The notes under the pieces are model-generated. The model had not been told where the DNA came from, searched no databases, and saw only the letters and a list, made by a program, of their open reading frames with translations. Positions 1-6,718 of a stretch of DNA of 8,196 nucleotides are shown piece by piece. The first letter of the stretch is position 1; each line of letters opens with the position of its first letter. The position numbers were made by a program, and so were the translations under genes. Origin of the DNA: an uncultured Alphaproteobacteria bacterium. GTDB taxonomy: Bacteria; Pseudomonadota; Alphaproteobacteria; Bin95. The stretch is from the NCBI GenBank assembly GCA_913060845.1, contig CAJXVF010000080.1, positions 1 through 8,196 on the forward strand. The letters run 5' to 3'.

Positions 1-42
1 CCTCTCTATTCGTCGGCAGCGTCAGATGTGTATAAGAGACAG
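1..42 (+). other. Illumina Nextera i5-side adapter (non-genomic)
   Basis: Positions 10-42 match the Nextera Read 1 transposase adapter, ending in the 19-base Tn5 mosaic end AGATGTGTATAAGAGACAG at 24-42. Positions 2-9 read CTCTCTAT, which I recognise as the i5 index called N502/S502, and position 1 fits the last base of the P5 arm. The order index, adapter, mosaic end is exactly that of a library molecule, so this is sequencing-construct DNA and native sequence starts at about 43. It is not the terminal repeat of a natural transposon. Confidence 0.98.
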
Positions 43-130
43 TATCCGGACAGGATGGCTTTGGCATCACGCCAAGGCTTCAGGTAGGATGGAGCCCTCA
101 ACATGTTCTGTCTGATGGCATCCCCACCAT
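43..130. other. Left margin, no certain gene
   Basis: These 88 bases lie between the adapter and the transporter start. They hold an inverted repeat at 58-65/71-78: an 8-bp stem with one G-T wobble and a 5-base loop. No T-run follows on the plus strand, so it is not a convincing intrinsic terminator. On the minus strand a frame beginning at an ATG at 104 stays open to the edge for 20 codons (it begins MLRAPSYLKPW) and could be the 5' end of a divergent gene. The aligned plus frame is also open, so the strand cannot be settled. I see no clear promoter or strong ribosome binding site for the transporter here. Confidence 0.4.
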
Positions 131-1348
131 ATGCACGATAGCCCAAAGCGGCCTTCAATGTTCGTCCTTATCGCGATGACCGCACTTGGACCGATGACGC
201 TGAATATCATTGGCCCGGCCATGCCTGGATTGCAGACTGTGTATGGAGTCTCATATCAGGCGGCGCAGTCCATGGTGTACATGTACCTGTTCGCATTTGC
301 CGTAGCTCAGCTTTTCTACGGCCCACTGTCTGACCGTTACGGTAGACGTCCCATGGTGCTGATTGGCCTAGTGATTTTCCTGGCCGGTTCACTCCTCACA
401 CTCATCGCTGATACAATCGAAGTTCTAGCGGCTGGGCGGGCCTTGCAGGCGATAGGCGGGTGCGCTGGCATGGCGCTTGCCCGCGCTGCCATTCGTGATG
501 TGCATGACCGCGCGGGCTCCGCATCCATGATTGGCTATGTAACCTCAGCCATGGTCATAGCTCCTATGTTGGCGTCGCCCGTTGGTGGATGGCTGTTTGA
601 GCACCACGGCCTTTTTGCCGTTCTGGCAATCCCATTGGTCGCGGGCATTGCGACCTTCTCGCTCTGCCTAGTCGGGCTACATGAAACGCTTGTCACGCGG
701 GGGACGAATCCAGTTCGCATCGGCGGTATCATTGTTGCGAATTTCCGCATTTTATCGAATGCCAAATACAGGGCTTATGCGCTGCCGGCAGCTTTCAGCG
801 CGACTGCATATTATATCTTCGTCGCTTGCTCGCCCTATGTCTCCGAAACGCTCATGCATGTCAGCCCTACCGAGTATGGGCTTTGGTTCCTCTCACTCTC
901 CATCGCTTACATGATTGGGAATTGGCTGACAGGTCGGTTCAGTCGCCGCATTGGCAGTGACCGCATGATCTGGACGGGATATTTCCTGGCGCTTTTCGGC
1001 CTTGCGATCATGGCCTGGCTTGCGGGGATAGCTGCACTCGGCCCTGCCGCGATGTTCCTGCTGATGGGATTTGTATCCGCCGGTAATGGCCTTTCAACGG
1101 CCAATTCCATAGCAGGCGCCATCAGCGCAGACCCGGCACAAGCGGGCGCAGCCTCTGGCATGACAGGGTTTCTGCAGATGATAATGGGTGCCATTGGCGG
1201 CATCCTGATCAGCTTCGCGCTAGAAGCGACCAAGCTCCCGTTTACCCTGACTTTGGGCATGCTGGCGTCTACGCTGATGGCAATCTATTTGTTTGCCGCC
1301 GCTAAAGCCTCTGGCCGCCTTTCAGGCCGCCCTTCGCATTCCCAATAA
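131..1348 (+). CDS. Bcr/CflA-family multidrug efflux MFS transporter
   Basis: A 405-residue inner-membrane protein of the major facilitator superfamily, predicted to export drugs or small metabolites by proton antiport. It shows many hydrophobic segments. The motif A loop GPLSDRYGRRP is at residues 64-74, a motif B-like RALQAIGG follows at 103-110, and the motif C-like APMLASPVGGW of drug:H+ antiporters is at 144-154. This order and the length fit the Bcr/CflA group. An in-frame TGA at 113-115 with no ATG between limits the start to 131 or later. A second ATG at 158 is possible, and neither has a strong Shine-Dalgarno. The 3' end overlaps the convergent LysR gene by 64 nt. The substrate cannot be read from sequence, and a link to cobalamin is not supported. 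Confidence 0.9.
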   Translation: MHDSPKRPSMFVLIAMTALGPMTLNIIGPAMPGLQTVYGVSYQAAQSMVYMYLFAFAVAQLFYGPLSDRYGRRPMVLIGLVIFLAGSLLTLIADTIEVLAAGRALQAIGGCAGMALARAAIRDVHDRAGSASMIGYVTSAMVIAPMLASPVGGWLFEHHGLFAVLAIPLVAGIATFSLCLVGLHETLVTRGTNPVRIGGIIVANFRILSNAKYRAYALPAAFSATAYYIFVACSPYVSETLMHVSPTEYGLWFLSLSIAYMIGNWLTGRFSRRIGSDRMIWTGYFLALFGLAIMAWLAGIAALGPAAMFLLMGFVSAGNGLSTANSIAGAISADPAQAGAASGMTGFLQMIMGAIGGILISFALEATKLPFTLTLGMLASTLMAIYLFAAAKASGRLSGRPSHSQ

Positions 1349-2250
1349 GGCACAGCCCCAAAGGTCTCAACTAAATAATCGACGAAGGCCCGGACTTTTG
1401 CAGACAGATGTCGCGCATGGGGATAAATCGCGTGAATAGCCGTTTCTTGGGCGACGAGGTCAGCCTCATGGCCCGGCAGCAATCGCTCAAGCCGTCCGTT
1501 GAATACGTCATTACCACAAGTCCATGTGGGCAGTAACGCAATGCCAAGCCCACCAAGTGCCGCCGAGTGCAAGGCTTCCGCGTTGTTCGCAGTCAATGGC
1601 CCAGTCACGCGTACTTTAGAGAGCGCACCATCCTCAGCACGGATATGCCATTCTGCCAGGCTGACGTTCAATTTGTAGACAAGGCACTTGTGATTAGCCA
1701 AATCCTCTGGCGACTTCGGTGCCCCATTGGTCGCTAGATATTCTGGCGAAGCCACGAGCACCCGGCGATTAGGGGCGAGCCGTCGCGCAATCAAGCTTGA
1801 ATCGCTCAATCCACCAACGCGAATAACAACGTCTGCCCCCGATTCAATCACATCAACAAAGTGATCTGTCAGCGTCAGATCAATCGAGACATCCGGGAAC
1901 TTGTGGCAAAAATCTGCGACGTGCGGCGCAATGTGTCGGCGGCCAAAAACGACTGGCGCATTCAATTTCAACAGCCCGCGCGGGGTTGCCTCCAATTGGG
2001 CGACGGCAGCATTTGTTTCTGACACTTCGCTTAGAATTCGACGCACCCGCTCGTAATAAACCTCACCAGCGTGTGTCAAACTGAGACTTCTGGTAGAGCG
2101 GTTTAATAGCCGTGCGTTCAACGCATCTTCTAGCCCGTTGACCTGTCGCGAGACCGATGAGGCCGCTAAGCCCAGGCGCCGGCCTGCCTCAGAAAACGAC
2201 CTGGCATCAACGACCTCCGCGAACAAACGCATCCCCGTTAGCATATCCAT
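1285..2250 (-). CDS. LysR-type transcriptional regulator (CrgA-like)
   Basis: A DNA-binding regulator of 321 residues from the chosen start. The N-terminal winged helix-turn-helix (about residues 5-64) has the family signature: an F-x-SFSEAGRRLGL-type helix, SSVSRQVNGLE at 31-41, then LLNRSTRSLSLTHAG at 48-62. The rest is a periplasmic-binding-protein-like effector domain containing GLLKLNAPVVFGRRHIAP and DVVIRVGGL, typical of the CrgA-like group. The start at 2250 is preferred because GGGGGGA lies 5 nt upstream. Upstream ATGs at 2256, 2280 and 2322 are less well placed, and 2322 would add a non-homologous leader. The tail after PYW (about 18 residues) overlaps the transporter gene on the other strand. 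The target is unknown; the transporter is a candidate by proximity, but the genes are convergent rather than divergent. Confidence 0.92.
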   Translation of the reverse strand: MDMLTGMRLFAEVVDARSFSEAGRRLGLAASSVSRQVNGLEDALNARLLNRSTRSLSLTHAGEVYYERVRRILSEVSETNAAVAQLEATPRGLLKLNAPVVFGRRHIAPHVADFCHKFPDVSIDLTLTDHFVDVIESGADVVIRVGGLSDSSLIARRLAPNRRVLVASPEYLATNGAPKSPEDLANHKCLVYKLNVSLAEWHIRAEDGALSKVRVTGPLTANNAEALHSAALGGLGIALLPTWTCGNDVFNGRLERLLPGHEADLVAQETAIHAIYPHARHLSAKVRAFVDYLVETFGAVPYWECEGRPERRPEALAAANK

Positions 2251-2365
2251 AGTCATCCCCCCGCTAATTGGCTTAGACATGAAAATAGGCTTTATACGCA
2301 AACAAGCAATGTTACAGATCACACAAAAGTTCTAGATAAACTCTACTAAAACATGGGCTAACGGC
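2251..2365 (-). promoter_or_regulatory. Gap upstream of the LysR gene, likely its promoter
   Basis: This 115-bp gap lies between the end of the cobalamin operon and the LysR start and is richer in A and T than its surroundings. On the minus strand it holds a TATAAA-like box at 2296-2291. Just upstream is a dyad AACA-N5-TGTT at 2301-2313, a possible operator for autoregulation. No good -35 hexamer sits at the expected distance. No strong hairpin with a T-run ends the operon: a 4-bp stem at 2362-2375 spans the stop codon and is too weak to call. Read-through from the operon into the regulator is therefore possible. This is inference from layout. Confidence 0.35.
2256..2262 (-). promoter_or_regulatory. 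Ribosome binding site deciding the LysR start
   Basis: The minus strand reads GGGGGGA, five bases before the ATG at 2250. It is the only purine-rich stretch at proper spacing among several in-frame ATGs at 2322, 2280, 2256, 2250 and 2244, so it favours 2250. Confidence 0.55.
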
Positions 2366-4144
2366 TCAAACGCCGCTGATATACCCCCTGGGCGTATACA
2401 GAACCTCGTGTCCGCCAAGCTTAGTCCGCCGTGTCCTGGATGATCCAACAATGATAGTTGTCAACATATCGCAAGCGTCCGGGGTCAGCGCTTCCAGCGT
2501 TGAATACACAATGGATTCTTCCGGTCGGCCAAGATTGCGCGCATAGGCGATTGGGGTATTGGCCGGGCGATGGGCAAGCAGAATATCCCGCGCTTTGATT
2601 AGCCCTTCCCGGCGTCTTTTAGAGACCGGATTGTAAAACGCGATCACGAAGTCACCGATAGCAGCACCTTTCAAGCGTTGCTCGATTGTGGCCCAGGGCG
2701 TGAGCAGATCCGAAAGTGAAATCGCGCAGAAATCATGACCAAGTGGCGCGCCTGTCCGAGCCGCCGCCATTTGCATTGCGCTGACACCTGGAATGATGTC
2801 GAGATTGATGCGGTTCCATTCTGCGTCATTCTCCGCGTCCATCTCCTCAAGCGCCAACGTCGCCAGCGCATAGACGCCGGGATCGCCAGACGCTAGCAGC
2901 GCCACACGCCGGCCTGTCGCTGCCAGCGCAAGCGCATGACGGGCCCGGTCTCGCTCAGCGCCTAGGGGGAATGGATGCAATTTCGTCTTAGAAGAAATGG
3001 CATCTGCGGCAAGGTCCAGATAGAGCCCATAACCGACGATATCTTCTGCTTGGCCGATCGCGTCGGTCGCTGCCGGAACCCTGAAGGCTGGGTCGCCAGG
3101 ACCCAAACCAACAATCTTCAACTCACCTTGAGGCCTGCCTACTGTTTCGGCTGCAATCGGCAGGACTCCCCGGGCGATGGCAGTGGTGACTTGCGCGCCC
3201 TTCACTTTTGGAACGATGAGCGTCGCACCAGGACCCGCTGCAGCCAGTGCCGCCGCTTCCGCAACGCCTGGAACGCCAACTTCTTGCAGCACCACGGTAG
3301 ATGGATTGCGCAATCTTGGGGCAAGTTGGCGGAGTTCACCGGAACCAAAGAACCTAACCGGCACGCCAAATTCAGCGCCAACTGCATAGACAGCACGCTC
3401 ATCCGCTTTCACGTCAATTGACGCAATGACGGCAACAGAGGCTGGATGCAGATCTGCCTTCAACAGCACTGCGCGTACATGCTCTATAAGCGCATCCGGT
3501 GGTGTATCCCGCTCGCACCCGACACCAATCGCGATCGTTGGCGGGATTAGCCGTGGCGTAGCGCCAGCCGCCTTTGCCGCATCGCTCACTGAGATCAAAG
3601 GCCCGGCATCTGCCTGGATCAACCAATTTGGCTGCGGGCCAGCGCCTGAAAAACGGACGCCGCCTGCCGTAATAGCCGCTTGCAAAACGGACTTCGCATC
3701 GCCATTAGCTTCAAACTGCCAGCCATCTGGCGGGTCATCCAATGCAGCCCCCAGGATAGAATCGCTGCCTGTAGTGATAGCCGCCTGCCCGGCGAGCGCT
3801 GCCGCCAGTGCGTTTGCCAGCTTGTTGCCGCCATGATGTCCGCCGAGAAGTGGAACAACGTGAGCGCCATCTAAAGATGCGGCGATGACGGGTGGTTCTT
3901 CGTGCTTATCTGCAAGCTCTGTAGCGAGAATGCGAATAACCGCTCCGCTTGCCATGAAGGCGACGATGGGCCTGCCGGCTTCAAACAGTGCGCGAAGGTG
4001 TGGCCCTGTCGCATCAAAGGGTACATCTGCGCCGCTGGTTCGACCTTCAAGCCCATGGATTTCGCCATACCCAAGCGCTGCCTGGGCCTTCTGTGCAGTC
4101 TCAAGCCCAGGCGAATTTAGCGCAATGAAGACAAGACCATCCAT
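2366..4144 (-). CDS. cobJ: CbiG-CobJ fusion: (cobalt-)precorrin-5A hydrolase / precorrin-3B C17-methyltransferase
   Basis: A 592-residue fusion of two corrin-ring enzymes. Residues 1 to about 335 are a full CbiG, which opens the delta-lactone and releases the C20 carbon unit. The N-terminal domain has FMASGAVIRILA (63-74) and LLGGHHGGNKLA (99-110). The C-terminal CobE-like domain runs from about 203 with AIGVGC, VIASIDVKADE (239-249) and VGVPGVAEAAAL (289-300). Residues 342-592 are the SAM-dependent C17-methyltransferase and ring-contraction enzyme CobJ/CbiH: KIVGLGPGD (343-351), LASGDPGVYA (417-426), IIPGVSAMQMAAARTGAPLG (450-469) and FYNPVSKRR (503-511). It starts at the ATG at 4144, sharing one base with the cobI stop (TGATG); a TTG one codon upstream is unlikely. 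It has no clear Shine-Dalgarno, so coupling to cobI is likely. Fusions of this type occur in other proteobacteria. Confidence 0.95.
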   Translation of the reverse strand: MDGLVFIALNSPGLETAQKAQAALGYGEIHGLEGRTSGADVPFDATGPHLRALFEAGRPIVAFMASGAVIRILATELADKHEEPPVIAASLDGAHVVPLLGGHHGGNKLANALAAALAGQAAITTGSDSILGAALDDPPDGWQFEANGDAKSVLQAAITAGGVRFSGAGPQPNWLIQADAGPLISVSDAAKAAGATPRLIPPTIAIGVGCERDTPPDALIEHVRAVLLKADLHPASVAVIASIDVKADERAVYAVGAEFGVPVRFFGSGELRQLAPRLRNPSTVVLQEVGVPGVAEAAALAAAGPGATLIVPKVKGAQVTTAIARGVLPIAAETVGRPQGELKIVGLGPGDPAFRVPAATDAIGQAEDIVGYGLYLDLAADAISSKTKLHPFPLGAERDRARHALALAATGRRVALLASGDPGVYALATLALEEMDAENDAEWNRINLDIIPGVSAMQMAAARTGAPLGHDFCAISLSDLLTPWATIEQRLKGAAIGDFVIAFYNPVSKRRREGLIKARDILLAHRPANTPIAYARNLGRPEESIVYSTLEALTPDACDMLTTIIVGSSRTRRTKLGGHEVLYTPRGYISGV

Positions 4145-4848
4145 CAAAATACTGCCGTCCCACGTCGCCGCGTGAGGATAAGGGAGAAATACGGTGCCCG
4201 ATCTTCCATCACGTCCTTTAGCGGGCGCACCCGCGCATCAGGCATAGTCGCCCGCTCGACAAGAACAGCCGTATCCAGCAGCCCGAGCCGTGAAAGCAGC
4301 GCCTTCAGTCGGGCGACATGCCTGCCGACCTTTAGGATAGCCGCCGCTTCTGTGGCGTTCAGCAAGCGTTCAAGCGCTTCGTCATCCAGAATACCTGGCA
4401 ATACCGCCAGCGGTTCATCACGAAGCGCAAGCGGCCTGCCGGCCATCCCAGCGGTTGCTCCTAGCGACGAAACGCCGGGAATAATCTCTACCGGCCAGTC
4501 TGTAGAGAGCCGGTCGAACAGATACATAAACGACCCGTACAGGCATGGATCGCCCTGACAAAGGACCGCCACCGTTTTGCCCTTGGCCAGTTCCGCTGTA
4601 ATTGCAGCCGCCCCGGCACCATAAGCCTCATCTGCCGGAAATGTGGCTGGGTCGAGCGGCATACGAACCGGAATTTCAAGCTGATGCGCTGAGAGATGCG
4701 CTTCGGCGATGCTGCGGGCGAAACTTGGGCCATCCGGTGGCGCCGGATACGCCACGACATCTGCAGCCGCGATCACACGGGCTGCCTTCAACGTAATCAA
4801 CTCCGGGTCACCTGGCCCCAAGCCGACGCCATATACTTTGCCGCCCAT
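4144..4848 (-). CDS. cobI: Precorrin-2 C20-methyltransferase
   Basis: A cytosolic SAM-dependent methyltransferase of 234 residues that methylates C20 of precorrin-2 or, in the cobalt-early route, cobalt-factor II. The tetrapyrrole methylase fold is shown by GVGLGPGDPELITLKA at residues 7-22, the loop QGDPCLYGSFMYL at 98-110 and IPGVSS at 123-128. The GSFMYL ending resembles the CobI group more than CbiL. The loop differs from the GDPFFYGS form I expect in CobI (Cys-Leu for Phe-Phe). The start at 4848 gives a protein beginning two residues before the first beta strand. The frame extends to an ATG at 4902, but that would add 18 unrelated residues lying within cobL. The start overlaps the cobL stop as TAATG, and AAGGA lies 9 nt upstream. 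The length is normal for the family. Confidence 0.95.
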   Translation of the reverse strand: MGGKVYGVGLGPGDPELITLKAARVIAAADVVAYPAPPDGPSFARSIAEAHLSAHQLEIPVRMPLDPATFPADEAYGAGAAAITAELAKGKTVAVLCQGDPCLYGSFMYLFDRLSTDWPVEIIPGVSSLGATAGMAGRPLALRDEPLAVLPGILDDEALERLLNATEAAAILKVGRHVARLKALLSRLGLLDTAVLVERATMPDARVRPLKDVMEDRAPYFSLILTRRRGTAVF

Positions 4849-6065
4849 TAAAGACCATCCTTCGCCGCATGCCATTGCGTAACCGTCATAGAGGGTCGCC
4901 ACCCATGAAACTGTCCCACCGGCACCGCTTGTTCAACGCTGATGCGTTCCAACGCGCCGCCATAGGTTCTATGCGCTGCATTTAGCACTTGCTCGCCCTC
5001 GAGTGTGACGGCATTGGCGACGATGCGGCCACGAGGTTTCAATGCGGTCCATGCAGCGGCCAGTAATCCATCTTCTGACAGACCACCGCCAACGAATACT
5101 GCATCCGGCGCATCCAGTCCCTCCAAACAAGCCGGGGCCTTATCCGTCAAAAGCTGCAATTCAGGAACACCAAGCGCGCGTGCGTTTTCTTCAATCCGTA
5201 GAGCCCGCGCTGCAATAGGTTCAATCGCGACCGCTTGCGCCTCTTCAACCGCCCGTAGCCATTCGATGGCGATTGCGCCAGATCCAGCGCCGATATCCCA
5301 GAGCAAGTCACCAGGAAACGGCGCTAACTTTGCGAGCGTCGACGCTCGAACAACGCGCTTAGTAAGCTTCCCGTCATGCAGAAATGCGTCGTCCGGCAAT
5401 CCTGGCGTTCGCGGTAGCGGTCTCGCATCTGGGCCTGCGATGCAGGTGATGGCTAATGTATTCAGCGCGCCCACATCTTGTTCCGTCCAGCCCGCGGCGG
5501 TATCGGCGACCCGGCGTTCCGTCTCTCCGCCCATGTCCGTTAGCTCAGTAATGTGGCTTTCGCCCCAGCCGGACGCCGCTAGCATCCGAGCGACCTTCGC
5601 TGGCGTTTCACCATCATGAGAGAGTGCCAGTATCCGCGCGCCTGGGAACAGGCAACGACTGAGACGCTCCAAAGGCCGACCATGCAACGTGATGCATTCC
5701 GCACCTTGTCGCGGCCACCCCATACGGGCCGCCGCCAAGGTGAATGCGCCGAGTGCTGGAGCAATCAGCACTTCACTCGCCGGGAAATGTCGGAGCAGCG
5801 TTACCCCAATGCCGTAATCCAGCGGATCACCAGTTGCGATCACAACGACATTCTGGCCTCTGGCCGCTTCGATGAGCGAAACCGTTTCGGAAAGCGGACT
5901 TTTCCATTGGAGGCGTTCAGCTGCACTCTCTGGCACCATATCCAGATGCCTAGCACCACCGACAATAAGGTCCGCGTCAGTGATGGCTGCTCGCGCAGCA
6001 GGGGATAAACCCGTCCAGCCAGAGAGATCCAAACCAATGATAGAGAGCCACGGCTTGCCGCTCAT
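4848..6065 (-). CDS. cobL: Precorrin-6Y C5,15-methyltransferase (decarboxylating), CbiE-CbiT fusion
   Basis: A 405-residue two-domain enzyme that methylates C5 and C15 and decarboxylates the C12 acetate side chain, giving precorrin-8X. The N-terminal CbiE-like domain (about 1-205) starts with LSIIGLDLSGW and carries ATGDPLDYGIG at 77-87, the methylase loop with Asp where an aromatic residue is common. The C-terminal CbiT-like domain (about 222-400) opens with LPDDAFLHDGKLTKR, then the Rossmann SAM-binding WDIGAGSGAIAIEW at 256-269 and VFVGGG at 323-328. This is the usual fused form and length for CobL. The start at 6065 overlaps the cobH stop by four bases (ATGA), with GCGGA 8 nt upstream. 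The 3' end overlaps cobI by one base. Confidence 0.96.
   Translation of the reverse strand: MSGKPWLSIIGLDLSGWTGLSPAARAAITDADLIVGGARHLDMVPESAAERLQWKSPLSETVSLIEAARGQNVVVIATGDPLDYGIGVTLLRHFPASEVLIAPALGAFTLAAARMGWPRQGAECITLHGRPLERLSRCLFPGARILALSHDGETPAKVARMLAASGWGESHITELTDMGGETERRVADTAAGWTEQDVGALNTLAITCIAGPDARPLPRTPGLPDDAFLHDGKLTKRVVRASTLAKLAPFPGDLLWDIGAGSGAIAIEWLRAVEEAQAVAIEPIAARALRIEENARALGVPELQLLTDKAPACLEGLDAPDAVFVGGGLSEDGLLAAAWTALKPRGRIVANAVTLEGEQVLNAAHRTYGGALERISVEQAVPVGQFHGWRPSMTVTQWHAAKDGL
4858..4862 (-). promoter_or_regulatory. Ribosome binding site of cobI
   Basis: The minus strand reads AAGGA nine bases before the ATG at 4848, inside the last codons of cobL. It supports the short cobI start over the in-frame ATG at 4902. 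Confidence 0.5.
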
Positions 6066-6718
6066 GCTGGCATTCCGCTAAGGGCGCCATTTAACGCTGC
6101 ACTCGCCATAGCGCTGCCACCGCGACGACCGTGGAGTGTCACGAAAGGTGGCGGGTTTTGGAACGCTGCAAGCGCCTGCTTTGATTCTATGGCTCCTACA
6201 AACCCAACAGGAAATGCAAATATTGCAGCGGGGTACGTCTTTGTCTCATGCATCCGCTCTAACAAACGAAATAAAGCCGTGGGGGCATTTCCGATTAAGA
6301 CTACAGCACCGGCGAAATCTGCATCAGGCCAAAGATCAACACCTGCCATGGAGCGCGTAATCGCCTGTTCCTTTGCCAATGCAGCCGTTTCAGACGCGCC
6401 GATAAAAGTCTCCACCTTCGCCCCTTCCGGCAGCAAGTTGCGGATAACGCCAGCCGCGACCATCGCGACATCAGTGAACACGGTCCCACCAGCCTGAAGA
6501 GCCGCGCACGCAGCGGCTGCGGGCGTTCCGTGCCAGTCCAATTCGGCTGCGATATCTGTCATACCGCACGCATGCGCAACACGGATTGCGATTGGGCGGA
6601 TGTCATCTGGCAGGCTGGCTAAATCAAGCTCAGACTGAACGGTCTTGAACGACTGCCCATAGATCGAGCCTGGATCCGTCAGATAATCATATGGCGGAGC
6701 GTTAGGCGTCGTCATCAT
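6062..6718 (-). CDS. cobH: Precorrin-8X methylmutase
   Basis: A 218-residue protein (217 if the second of two adjacent ATGs, at 6715, is used) that moves the methyl group from C11 to C12 of precorrin-8X, giving hydrogenobyrinate or its cobalt form cobyrinate. Family features are the segment IYGQSFKTVQSELDL (19-33), the conserved His of VAHACGMTD at residue 49 (equivalent to the substrate-stabilising His of known CobH), PVGFVGAIESK near the C-terminus, and HGRRGGSAMASAALNGAL at the end. The frame is open upstream to an ATG at 6859, but that extension is a frame shadow of the His-rich repeat of cbiX and has no CobH character. The start lies within the last codons of cbiX (17- or 14-nt overlap) and lacks a purine-rich ribosome site, so translation is probably coupled to cbiX. 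It overlaps cobL by 4 nt. Confidence 0.96.
   Translation of the reverse strand: MMTTPNAPPYDYLTDPGSIYGQSFKTVQSELDLASLPDDIRPIAIRVAHACGMTDIAAELDWHGTPAAAACAALQAGGTVFTDVAMVAAGVIRNLLPEGAKVETFIGASETAALAKEQAITRSMAGVDLWPDADFAGAVVLIGNAPTALFRLLERMHETKTYPAAIFAFPVGFVGAIESKQALAAFQNPPPFVTLHGRRGGSAMASAALNGALSGMPA

Noticed and set aside
58..78. Hairpin as intrinsic terminator of an upstream gene
   Set aside because: The 8-bp stem with one wobble is real, but no T-rich tract follows on the plus strand, and the segment may be coding on the minus strand.
2251..2365. CRP/FNR-like half site TGTGA upstream of the LysR gene
   Set aside because: Only one half fits; the other half does not match TCACA, so chance is the simplest explanation.
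2362..2375. Hairpin as terminator of the cobalamin operon
   Set aside because: The stem is only 4 bp, overlaps the stop codon, and is not followed directly by a T-run.
2975..3421. Plus-strand frame of 148 codons
   Set aside because: It is antisense to the CbiG-CobJ fusion, with a Cys/Arg/Trp-rich translation and no recognisable motif.
5005..5619. Long plus-strand frame of 204 codons
   Set aside because: It is fully antisense to cobL, which has clear CbiE and CbiT motifs. The Ser/Ala/Arg-rich translation is typical of a shadow frame in GC-rich DNA.
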